A DNA stretch of 64,000 nucleotides from Mesorhizobium huakuii. GTDB lineage: Bacteria > Pseudomonadota > Alphaproteobacteria > Rhizobiales > Rhizobiaceae. How positions within the stretch are numbered: position 1 is the first letter of the stretch; every line of letters starts with the position of its first letter. Shown here one piece after another: positions 23,593 to 32,190 of the stretch. Under the pieces are notes generated by a model, which was not told the origin of the DNA, searched no databases, and worked only from the letters and a program-made list of their open reading frames with translations. The translations under genes and the position numbers were made by a program. The stretch spans positions 3,530,001 to 3,594,000 of the forward strand of contig NZ_CP050296.1 in NCBI RefSeq assembly GCF_014189455.1, given 5' to 3'.

Positions 23593-23644
23593 CTCAGCAT
23601 CCGTCGACCTGGCTTTCGCCAGAAGTCGACCTGGCTTCCAAAGA

Positions 23645-23676
23645 AAAACCCCGCCGGATCGCTCCGGCGGGGTTTT
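23645..23676. terminator. Bidirectional intrinsic terminator between SDR and rpsA
   Basis: AAAACCCCGCCGGA-TCGC-TCCGGCGGGGTTTT: a 14-base stem with T-runs on both strands, between the convergent SDR and rpsA genes. A short direct repeat GTCGACCTGGCTT lies just before it. Confidence 0.9.
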
Positions 23677-23716
23677 GTTTTCGAGATGACGCGAAGGGTT
23701 TCGCGTTGCGAAGGAC

Positions 23717-25414
23717 TTAGTTGCCCTGCTTCTTCAGCGCGGCACCCAGGATATCGCCCAGCGAAGCGCCGGAGTCGGTCGAGCCGTACTGGGCGACCGC
23801 TTCCTTCTCTTCGGCGATTTCCAGCGCCTTGATCGAGACCTGCAGCTTGCGGGTCTTCTTGTCGAAGGCGATGACGCGGGCATCGACCTTCTGGCCGACG
23901 GTGAAGCGCTCGGGGCGCTGCTCGTCGCGGTCACGGCTCAGGTCGGAGCGCTTGATGAAGGTCTCGATGCCGCTGTCGACCAGCCGCACTTCCAGACCGC
24001 CATCCTTGACGCCGATGACTTCGCAGGTGACGACGGCGTTCTTGCGCAGTTCGCCCGAAGTCGCCGCTTCGCCGACCGTGTCGCGGGCCAGCTGCTTGAT
24101 GCCGAGCGAGATGCGCTCCTTCTCGATGTCGACGTCGAGCACCTGCGCCTTGACCATGTCGCCGCGATTGTACTCTTCGATGACCTGCTCGCCCGGACGG
24201 GTCCAGTCGAGGTCGGAGAGGTGCACCATGCCGTCCACGTCGCCTTCGAGGCCGATGAACAGGCCGAACTCGGTCTTGTTCTTGACCTCGCCCTCGACCT
24301 GGCTGCCGACCGGGTGGCTGCGCGCGAACGCTTCCCACGGATTTTCCAGCGTCTGCTTGAGGCCGAGCGAGATGCGACGCTTGGCCGGATCGACCTCGAG
24401 CACGACAACGTCGACTTCCTGGGTCGTCGACAGGATCTTGCCGGGATGCACGTTCTTCTTGGTCCACGACATTTCCGAAACGTGGATGAGGCCTTCGATG
24501 CCCGGCTCCAGCTCGACGAACGCGCCGTAGTCGGTGATGTTGGTGACGGTACCCTTGATCTTCTTGCCGATCGGGAACTTGGTGCCGATCTCGGACCACG
24601 GATCGCTCTCGAGCTGCTTCATGCCGAGCGAGATGCGGTGGGTTTCCTGGTTGATGCGGATGATCTGCACCTTGACCGTCTGACCGATGTTGAGGATTTC
24701 GGTCGGATGGTTGACGCGGCGCCAGGCCATGTCGGTGACATGCAGCAGGCCGTCGATGCCGCCGAGGTCGACGAACGCACCGTAATCGGTGATGTTCTTG
24801 ACGACGCCTTCGACAACCTGGCCTTCTTCGAGGTTCTGCACGATTTCCGAACGCTGTTCGGCGCGGCTCTCCTCGAGCACGGTGCGGCGCGACACCACGA
24901 TGTTGCCGCGGCGGCGATCCATCTTGAGGATCTCGAAGGGCTGCGGGTTGTGCATCAGCGGGGAGACATCGCGGATCGGGCGGATATCGACCTGGCTGCG
25001 CGGCAGGAAGGCCACGGCGCCGTCGAGGTCGACGGTGAAGCCGCCCTTGACCTGGTTGAAGATGACGCCTTCGACGCGCTCACCCTTGGTGAACTTCTCC
25101 TCGAGACGGACCCAGCTCTCTTCGCGGCGGGCCTTTTCACGCGAAAGCATCGCTTCGCCAAGCGCGTTCTCGATGCGCTCGACATAGACTTCGACGGTGT
25201 CACCGACCTTGAGGGTGGTGTCCTTGCCCTTGACGCCGAATTCCTTCAGCGGCACGCGGCCTTCGACCTTGAGGCCGACGTCGATGATAGCCATGTCTTT
25301 TTCAATGGCGGTGATGATGCCCTTGACGACCTGGCCTTCGCCGGAATGGCCGGCGGTAAAAGATTCTTCGAGCAGGCTCGCGAAATCATCGCGAGTGGGA
25401 TTTGCAGCTGACAT
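23717..25414 (-). CDS. rpsA: 30S ribosomal protein S1
   Basis: A 565-residue S1 with six S1 (OB-fold) RNA-binding domains; repeats 3 and 4 show the nearly identical NITDYGAFVDLGGIDGLLHV and NITDYGAFVELEPGIEGLIHV (read at 20 residues each). S1 unfolds mRNA leaders on the 30S subunit. The start ATG 25414 (MSAANPTRDDF) has CCAGGAG upstream. cmk lies upstream on the same strand, the usual order in Rhizobiales. Confidence 0.97.
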   Translation of the reverse strand: MSAANPTRDDFASLLEESFTAGHSGEGQVVKGIITAIEKDMAIIDVGLKVEGRVPLKEFGVKGKDTTLKVGDTVEVYVERIENALGEAMLSREKARREESWVRLEEKFTKGERVEGVIFNQVKGGFTVDLDGAVAFLPRSQVDIRPIRDVSPLMHNPQPFEILKMDRRRGNIVVSRRTVLEESRAEQRSEIVQNLEEGQVVEGVVKNITDYGAFVDLGGIDGLLHVTDMAWRRVNHPTEILNIGQTVKVQIIRINQETHRISLGMKQLESDPWSEIGTKFPIGKKIKGTVTNITDYGAFVELEPGIEGLIHVSEMSWTKKNVHPGKILSTTQEVDVVVLEVDPAKRRISLGLKQTLENPWEAFARSHPVGSQVEGEVKNKTEFGLFIGLEGDVDGMVHLSDLDWTRPGEQVIEEYNRGDMVKAQVLDVDIEKERISLGIKQLARDTVGEAATSGELRKNAVVTCEVIGVKDGGLEVRLVDSGIETFIKRSDLSRDRDEQRPERFTVGQKVDARVIAFDKKTRKLQVSIKALEIAEEKEAVAQYGSTDSGASLGDILGAALKKQGN

Positions 25415-25491
25415 ATTTTCTCCTGGAGTGCCCCGCATCTCTAAGCGGGACGGGCGCCGTGGGTTAGCGTTGCGTTGGCCTGCCGGCGTTC

Positions 25492-25526
25492 CGGGCTTTA
25501 AAAGCCCTGGGCCGCTTTAAAGCGGC
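25492..25526. promoter_or_regulatory. Two small hairpins in the cmk-rpsA spacer
   Basis: GGGCTTT-AAAAGCCC and a perfect 16-base palindrome GCCGCTTTAAAGCGGC (25511-25526) lie 80-120 bases upstream of rpsA. They may end the cmk transcript or structure the rpsA leader, which in other bacteria is autoregulated by S1. Confidence 0.45.
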
Positions 25527-25621
25527 AATTCCGGCGCATGAAGAATGCTGGCAGGCTGGTTCGTGCCCGATATGGGTATTTTCTTCGTTTCCGGCAACGG
25601 AAATGCGGGAGAAAACCCGGA

Positions 25622-26272
25622 TCAGGCCTTGTTTCTCTTGGCCATGACCTCGTCGATGATCGCCATGGCTGCGAGAAACGCGGCTTCTATAGCCATTTCG
25701 CTGGTATCAAGCAAGTGCGCGTCGGCGGCCGGCTTCAAGGGTGAGTCGGCGCGGCCCATGTCGCGCTCGTCCCGGCGCACGATGTCGGCGAGGATTTCGG
25801 TGAAATTGGCGGTGCCGCCGATGCTTTCGATCTCGGCCAGCCGGCGCTTGGCGCGCACCTCCGCACTTGCCGTCACATAGAGTTTGATGTCGGCATCGGG
25901 GCAGACGACAGTGCCGATGTCGCGCCCGTCCAGCACCGCGCCCGGCGGCGTCCTGGCAAATGCGCGCTGCTTTTCCACGAGAATGCGCCGCACGGTCGGG
26001 AACACCGCGACCTTCGAGGCTGCCTCGCCGACGGCATGTGCCGACAGCACCGCGCGGTCGAGCTTGGCCAGGTCGACCTGGCGGGCGGCGGTTTCGGCCG
26101 CCGAGAGATTCTCGAGAGGCAGCGCGTGCTGGATCAGCGCATAGGCCACCGCGCGATAAGTGAGGCCGGTGTCGAGCAGGTTCAGCCGGTAGTGGTCGGC
26201 GAGACGCCGGGCGAGCGTGCCTTTGCCTGCGCCGGCGGGTCCGTCGATGGCGATGGTGAAGGTCGAGGTCAT
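25622..26272 (-). CDS. cmk: Cytidylate kinase
   Basis: A 216-residue nucleoside monophosphate kinase that phosphorylates CMP and dCMP. The P-loop is [11 protein letters not shown] at residues 8-18; the NMP-binding segment [20 protein letters not shown] and the LID region with [19 protein letters not shown] are typical of Cmk. Complete and intact, between aroA and rpsA, the conserved aroA-cmk-rpsA arrangement. Confidence 0.96.
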   Translation of the reverse strand: MTSTFTIAIDGPAGAGKGTLARRLADHYRLNLLDTGLTYRAVAYALIQHALPLENLSAAETAARQVDLAKLDRAVLSAHAVGEAASKVAVFPTVRRILVEKQRAFARTPPGAVLDGRDIGTVVCPDADIKLYVTASAEVRAKRRLAEIESIGGTANFTEILADIVRRDERDMGRADSPLKPAADAHLLDTSEMAIEAAFLAAMAIIDEVMAKRNKA

Positions 26273-26320
26273 TGGCAGGCCACCATAGACAATCCAGACA
26301 AGCGCCGCGATCCTTCGCGC

Positions 26321-27912
<1,592 letters not shown>

Positions 27913-28021
27913 TCATTTGTTGCGGCGGTCTCGTATCACGCCGGGGCGAAATGGTCATCCCCATGGTCGTCACTTGGCGCGAGGCCTTTCAGGACTTGGT
28001 TTTGTGACGCCGGCTTTTGGC

Positions 28022-28050
28022 TTTGACAGCGCCGCAAACAGTGGTTAAGG
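28022..28050 (+). promoter_or_regulatory. Candidate promoter of the FYDLN gene
   Basis: A consensus TTGACA at 28022-28027 with a TTAAGG/TAAGGG box 16-17 bases later, 30 bases before the GTG start. The -35 is convincing and the -10 weak. Confidence 0.4.
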
Positions 28051-28079
28051 GGACCACTCTTTTATTCACGAGGCTTGCC

Positions 28080-28466
28080 GTGGCAAAAACCGAACTTGGC
28101 ACAAAGCGTATCGACCCCGAGACGGGTCGAAAATTCTACGACCTGAACAAGGACCCGATCGTCTCGCCCTACACCGGCAAGACCTATCCGCGTTCCTATT
28201 TCGAGGAAGGCAAGATCGCCGCCCTCGAGGAGGAAGAGGAAGTGGCCGAGAAGGAAGTGGACGCCGAGGACGAAGAGGGCGTTGAAGTCGTCTCGCTCGA
28301 AGAGGCCGACGAGGACGTCAAGGGTGACGACCTGCCGGATCTCGGCGATGACGAGGACGTTGATCTCGGCGACGAAGAGGATGACACCTTCCTTGCCGAC
28401 GAAGAAGAAGAAGACGACGACGTTGCCGACATGATCGGCGTCGGCGACGACGACGACGAGGTCTGA
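28080..28466 (+). CDS. TIGR02300-family FYDLN acid-rich protein
   Basis: A 128-residue protein with the conserved N-terminal block ELGTKRIDPETGRKFYDLN followed by PIVSPYTGKTYPRS, then a very acidic low-complexity tail of Asp/Glu repeats. This family is restricted to alphaproteobacteria and has no established function; the N-terminal block resembles a degenerate zinc-ribbon. The start is GTG 28080 with GAGG upstream; the protein then begins MAKTELGTK as in relatives. Confidence 0.9.
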   Translation: MAKTELGTKRIDPETGRKFYDLNKDPIVSPYTGKTYPRSYFEEGKIAALEEEEEVAEKEVDAEDEEGVEVVSLEEADEDVKGDDLPDLGDDEDVDLGDEEDDTFLADEEEEDDDVADMIGVGDDDDEV

Positions 28467-28531
28467 TCGACCCGGGACGCCAACGTTTGCAGGCTTTCTC
28501 GGCCTGTGAACAAAAAGCCGATATTCAAGGC

Positions 28532-28560
28532 TTGATATCTTGGAAAGGCGGGGTTAGAAG
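28532..28560 (+). promoter_or_regulatory. Promoter of tRNA-Ala
   Basis: TTGATA and TAGAAG separated by 17 bases, about 80 bases upstream of the tRNA, the expected arrangement for a stable RNA promoter in rhizobia. Confidence 0.45.
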
Positions 28561-28638
28561 CCGCCTGCACTAACGGCGCGGTGTTCCAACCCGCGCTGAT
28601 CTCTTCGCCGGAAACGGCGCCGGCTGACTGCCGGGAGT

Positions 28639-28718
<80 letters not shown>

Positions 28719-28740
28719 AATTCAATCACTTACGTGATAT

Positions 28741-28768
28741 GGCCGGTTCCCAGAGGATCGGCCTTTTT
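28741..28768 (+). terminator. Candidate terminator downstream of tRNA-Ala
   Basis: GGCCG and CGGCC pair across a 13-base loop and are followed by T5. The stem is short. It lies inside the element, so integration may have supplied it. Confidence 0.45.
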
Positions 28769-28775
28769 GCTTCGA

Positions 28776-28795
28776 GGGTAACGACAAGGGTAACG
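28776..28795. promoter_or_regulatory. Two GGGTAACG repeats near attL, possible integrase arm sites
   Basis: GGGTAACG occurs twice with a 12-base period (28776-28783, 28788-28795), 58 bases inside attL. The same GGGTAAC core occurs inverted and direct near attR (41790-41836), as expected for arm-type sites of a tyrosine recombinase. The rest of 28719-28889 shows only the hairpin at 28741. Confidence 0.45.
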
Positions 28796-28889
28796 CCGTT
28801 AAAATGATGGTGGATGAATCCGCCACCGTCGGGTTTTAAGACCGGCAAATTTGCCGGTCTTCTCTGGAATTCCCCAAAGTCATGCGATT

Positions 28890-29693
28890 TCAAACTGTTA
28901 CAGCATCCGTTCCCCGTGAAACGCCGCTCCTGGCCCGCTCGACTTTCGCAATGCGGGCGATGTCTCTTGCGAGGGCGTCCACCAACTGGTCCTCTTCGAA
29001 GCAGTTTTTGCGATGGACGCGCATCTTCACCTGGACCTCGGCAACAGAACGCGCCGGATAGCGCAGCACGCGGTCGGCAGCCTCGTCGTTCCGTTTCAAC
29101 TGTTGGCGAAAGGCCCTGAATGGCTCCTCAAATTCCGGTCGGCCCTTAACTGCTTCGCATTCCGCCTCCCACTGATCGAGCCGCGTCTTGTTCATCTCCT
29201 GATACTCATCCAGGGCTGCATAGATCGGGTTGCCAGTGTTCATCTGATCCATTCTCAGTGTGCGAAACCGCTCATAGAGTTCGGCAGGGGCCTCAACGTG
29301 ATCTGGCTTTGGCGGTTTTGCCACAAACAAGGCTTCCTCTGCGGCCGTGTGCGCCGCCTCGAGTTGCTCGTACCTCCTCCACTCGGCGTTGAAGGCGGCT
29401 TCCAACTTCCGGAGCTTCGGATCGACTGCCGGGCGGCCCTTCGCGTTCGCTGTGGGCTCGGCGTGTGCCTTAGCGATCGCTCCAAGGGCTGCCATTCCCG
29501 CAATGCCGGCGGCGGCCGATGCCGCGACGATCGCGCGGCGGTTTACGTGCTGGTTCATGAAACTCAACTTTCCTGTTCGCATCGTGGCCTCCTCCGCTCG
29601 CCCAGCAAAGGGCATCAGCAGGCGCTCGACGAGGCCAGGGCGTTGTGGATTGTGGGGAAACGCGTCAACGGGTCCTTGTATGGTTTCCGACAT
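28890..29693 (-). CDS. Hypothetical exported protein with Tat-like signal
   Basis: A 267-residue protein of unknown function. Two arginines at 52-53 (VNRRAIVAAS) are followed by a hydrophobic Ala/Gly stretch and an AHA cleavage-like site near 78, which looks like a twin-arginine signal but lies unusually far from the N-terminus. The ATG at 29693 has GGAGG eight bases upstream; a start at 29558 (MNQHVNRR) would give a normal signal peptide. The mature part is charged and helical, with many Glu/Arg and Trp/Tyr residues. It diverges from the XRE gene and the operator pair between them probably controls both. Confidence 0.65.
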   Translation of the reverse strand: MSETIQGPVDAFPHNPQRPGLVERLLMPFAGRAEEATMRTGKLSFMNQHVNRRAIVAASAAAGIAGMAALGAIAKAHAEPTANAKGRPAVDPKLRKLEAAFNAEWRRYEQLEAAHTAAEEALFVAKPPKPDHVEAPAELYERFRTLRMDQMNTGNPIYAALDEYQEMNKTRLDQWEAECEAVKGRPEFEEPFRAFRQQLKRNDEAADRVLRYPARSVAEVQVKMRVHRKNCFEEDQLVDALARDIARIAKVERARSGVSRGTDAVTV

Positions 29694-29712
29694 GTGAATT
29701 TGCCTCCGCAAC

Positions 29713-29727
29713 GGTGATATTTACACC
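29713..29727. promoter_or_regulatory. Operator O1, 15-bp inverted repeat
   Basis: GGTG-ATATTTA-CACC, 20 bases upstream of the divergent exported protein gene. Its partner O2 at 29770 has the same arms and spacing. Probably bound by the XRE protein encoded at 29787. Confidence 0.6.
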
Positions 29728-29769
29728 ATTAACGGTAATGCCATACCCTATTTGATGTCAACGATAATT

Positions 29770-29784
29770 GGTGATAAAAACACC
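29770..29784. promoter_or_regulatory. Operator O2, 15-bp inverted repeat
   Basis: GGTG-ATAAAAA-CACC ends two bases before the ATG of the XRE gene. O1 and O2 centres are 57 bases apart. A TTGATG box at 29752-29757 and an AT-rich GATAAAA that overlaps O2 could be a promoter, so binding would repress the XRE gene itself. Confidence 0.6.
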
Positions 29785-29786
29785 AC

Positions 29787-30014
29787 ATGAAGCCAGTTCA
29801 ATGCCGAATGGGGCGCGCAGCCCTCAATTGGAGCACACTCGACCTCGCCAAGGCGGCCGATGTCGGAGGCAATACCGTCAATCGTTTTGAGGCCGGCCAG
29901 GATGCTCGCGTCAGCAGTGTCGACAAGATGCGGGGCGCCCTCGAGGCGGCCGGCGTCATCTTCGTTGACGAGAACGGCGAAGGGCCTGGAGTACGGCTGA
30001 GAAAATCGCAGTGA
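29787..30014 (+). CDS. XRE-type helix-turn-helix regulator
   Basis: A 75-residue protein with a single Cro/CI-type HTH: LDLAKAADVGGNTVNRFEAGQ at about residues 19-39, followed by the FVDENGEGPGVRLRK tail often seen in small rhizobial XRE proteins. No ribosome site precedes the ATG, and the likely -10 is only about ten bases upstream, so the mRNA may be leaderless. It probably represses itself and the divergent gene through O1/O2. Confidence 0.82.
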   Translation: MKPVQCRMGRAALNWSTLDLAKAADVGGNTVNRFEAGQDARVSSVDKMRGALEAAGVIFVDENGEGPGVRLRKSQ

Positions 30015-30130
30015 TCGAAAGCGGCAAAATTTGCCGCGTCGGCGAGTTTACCATTAAGGCGCGGCAGCTCGCGCCATGCGCGCGGGCAAATCGGCTTGCG
30101 CGCGAATGGCCGTTATGCTCTTGCTGAGAA

Positions 30131-30523
30131 ATGAACAGCTCAGCCGGCGGAAACTTTTGGCCAAATCTAAGCGGCGTCGCACAAGTTGTTGAGCGCGTAG
30201 CCACTCACAATGTTCTGGCTCCGACCCACTGGCAAAGCTTTATCGAGCTGTTTTTCTTGGTGCCCGGAGCGATCTGGACGCACGGAATTCCACAAGCCGT
30301 CTTTGTAGCTCTCATTTGTGCGGTGGTAGGCAAATCCGTGTTCCTCAACCTTTGGTTTGCAATCAAAGACCCTGATCGGCTCCAACGTGAAGAGCACTTG
30401 ATCGAAAAACGCAGAATCGATTTGCTACTAGACGACAGGCATCGGCCAGGATCAATCGCCACAATCGATGCGACTCCGACCGCAAACACCCACATCGCCT
30501 CTGAGGGAGGCCGCGATGGCTGA
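30131..30523 (+). CDS. Hypothetical membrane protein
   Basis: A 130-residue protein with two probable transmembrane helices (about residues 35-52 and 55-78, FIELFFLVPGAIWTHGI and AVFVALICAVVGKSVFLNLW) and a charged cytoplasmic tail (KDPDRLQREEHLIEKRR). Unknown function. It overlaps the next gene by eight bases. Codon use is less GC-biased than in the core genome. Confidence 0.65.
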   Translation: MNSSAGGNFWPNLSGVAQVVERVATHNVLAPTHWQSFIELFFLVPGAIWTHGIPQAVFVALICAVVGKSVFLNLWFAIKDPDRLQREEHLIEKRRIDLLLDDRHRPGSIATIDATPTANTHIASEGGRDG

Positions 30524-30869
30524 AGATCAGACGATTAAAGTCTACATTGTCAACTTTGATGCGACGGAAATAACTCAACCGCAGTTGTATTTTAGACTTG
30601 GATCAATGAACCAATTCTGCGTTGGTGACCCAGATGTAATTGCGTACTGGAACTATATTCCACTGTTGTATATGTTGAAATCTCGCCAGAGCGCGGCAAC
30701 CCTCGCGCGAAAACTTGTGCCAATTCTTGGGGACAGGTTTCTAATTGCTGCCATTGACCCCTTCAATATCGACGGGCAAATGTTGCCTGCTGCTTGGGAC
30801 TGGCTTTACTTCGATCATGAGGCGGCGGCAAAAAGCAAGCTGCTGGGCGGCATGCTCCCGGCCAGTTGA
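30516..30869 (+). CDS. Hypothetical protein of the integrated element
   Basis: A 117-residue protein, AT-richer than its surroundings, with no motif I recognise. It is rich in aromatic residues (YFRLGSMNQF, YWNYIPLLYML). The start ATG 30516 has GAGGGAGG seven bases upstream and overlaps the preceding gene, so the two are translated together. The small size, pairing with a membrane protein and foreign composition would fit a cargo module. Confidence 0.65.
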   Translation: MAEDQTIKVYIVNFDATEITQPQLYFRLGSMNQFCVGDPDVIAYWNYIPLLYMLKSRQSAATLARKLVPILGDRFLIAAIDPFNIDGQMLPAAWDWLYFDHEAAAKSKLLGGMLPAS

Positions 30870-31018
30870 TCGTCGCCACCTCGTTGCAGCGCGCCGGCGG
30901 CGGCGTTCGACCTAACGGCAGCCGACACTCGCGGGCCAATAAACCTCTGATTCAACACATGGGAATAGAGCCGGATCTTACGCTCAAGCGCTGTTTCAGT
31001 GCTGGCCACGTGAAACAC

Positions 31019-31303
31019 CTAACGCTTGAACGTTGGTTTCCAGTCGCGATTCCTCTCCCGATTTTGGCCTTCATAGTCCGGGATGCAGGTGAAGAACACC
31101 GGCCGGCGATCGCGGCCCTCGGCCTTGCATTTCAAGCAGCCGAACAGCCCGACCAAGTCCTGATGCATTGAGCCGTGATCTGGCCCGAGCTTATCGATCA
31201 GCGCCTGGACGTCGAGCTTTGTCGATCGGCAGCACATCGGGTGGCTGCAATTCACGTACAGCGTTTCGCGGGCGGCCAGGGTGTCGGCGAGGGTGTTGGA
31301 CAT
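31019..31303 (-). CDS. Small Cys-rich (zinc-finger-like) protein
   Basis: A 94-residue protein with Cys19, Cys24, Cys25, Cys56, Cys59 and Cys73 and a His nearby (CSHPMCC, CLKC). The spacing suggests a zinc-binding fold. ATG 31303 has GGAG nine bases upstream; an upstream ATG would add five residues. Unknown function; convergent with the 117-residue gene. Confidence 0.6.
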   Translation of the reverse strand: MSNTLADTLAARETLYVNCSHPMCCRSTKLDVQALIDKLGPDHGSMHQDLVGLFGCLKCKAEGRDRRPVFFTCIPDYEGQNRERNRDWKPTFKR

Positions 31304-31434
31304 GGTGGCGATCTCCATCGAAGGGGTCGCCGCAACGGGAGGATTATATTCCTCATATTAGGAGCGCTGCAAGCACCTTGCGCATAGCTGCGCGCTGCGC
31401 GATGCTGACGGCGGGGAAAAGGGAGGGCCGAGCT

Positions 31435-31764
31435 GTGCTAAAGTTTGTTATTGTTTCAATATTGTTCGGCGTCGCCTTCCTAAGGCCAGCGGCGGCCGGC
31501 GAATCTGAAGATAGTGTCAAAAACGCCTTTTTACTTTGCGCGATGATCGACAACACGGGGATTGCCAGCGCACCTTGCGAAGTGTCGGGCTGGAGCAGTT
31601 CCGTAACTGCTGTCTTCGACATGAGCAGCGGCCAAGCTCGCGATCTCTGCGACCAGGTTGCCCAGATGATGCGCGACAAGGGAGCGCGTTTTGGGCAGGG
31701 CTGGACGCTACAAATCAAGTCGCCATATAGCGGCGATAACACGATCGCGTTTTGTCATTTGTAG
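31435..31764 (+). CDS. Small secreted protein
   Basis: A 109-residue protein with a signal peptide (FVIVSILFGVAFLRPAAA, cut before GES) and a mature part of about 85 residues with four Cys that could form two disulfides (LLCAMI, APCEV, DLCDQ, AFCHL). The start is GTG 31435 with GGGAGGG seven bases upstream. Unknown function; the exported, disulfide-bonded design could suit an immunity or superinfection-exclusion factor (inference). Confidence 0.65.
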   Translation: MLKFVIVSILFGVAFLRPAAAGESEDSVKNAFLLCAMIDNTGIASAPCEVSGWSSSVTAVFDMSSGQARDLCDQVAQMMRDKGARFGQGWTLQIKSPYSGDNTIAFCHL

Positions 31765-31845
31765 GAGCTTCTTCCGTTTTAGGGCTAAGACCTCGGGAAA
31801 GCCGCCGTTCCCGGTCATCACGTCGTCGGACACGACGGCCAAATG

Positions 31846-32190
31846 TTACTCTTGGTCCTTCTTTCCGCCCGATAAGACGGTCAGGTACGGCCTGGCCTTG
31901 TCGGGGATCTCGACGCCGATCGAGCCACTTTTCAGGTGTTCCAAGATCGGCCGGATCTTCTCCAAAACGTCTGCCATCACCTGCTGCTCGCCGTCGCCAC
32001 GCCGGCCCGCATCGGCCATGGCGCAGACCATGAAGCCGAAGAAATGCGCCACCGCAGCATGAGCATAATCCCACTCCGGAGCGGACAGCAGCGGCATGGT
32101 CACGGTCTGCGTAAATCCGGTTGCCGCGTGCCAGCACCACTTTTCATTTTCGCCTTCAAACGGTCCTAGACCTGTATTGGGGAAGGTCAT
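31846..32190 (-). CDS. Hypothetical phage-type protein downstream of the tape measure gene
   Basis: A 114-residue protein with no recognised domain, including HAAVAHFFGFMVCAMADAG and a charged C-terminus. Its ATG overlaps the stop of the tape measure gene by four bases (ATGA), so it belongs to the same transcript and may be a tail-associated protein. Confidence 0.68.
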   Translation of the reverse strand: MTFPNTGLGPFEGENEKWCWHAATGFTQTVTMPLLSAPEWDYAHAAVAHFFGFMVCAMADAGRRGDGEQQVMADVLEKIRPILEHLKSGSIGVEIPDKARPYLTVLSGGKKDQE

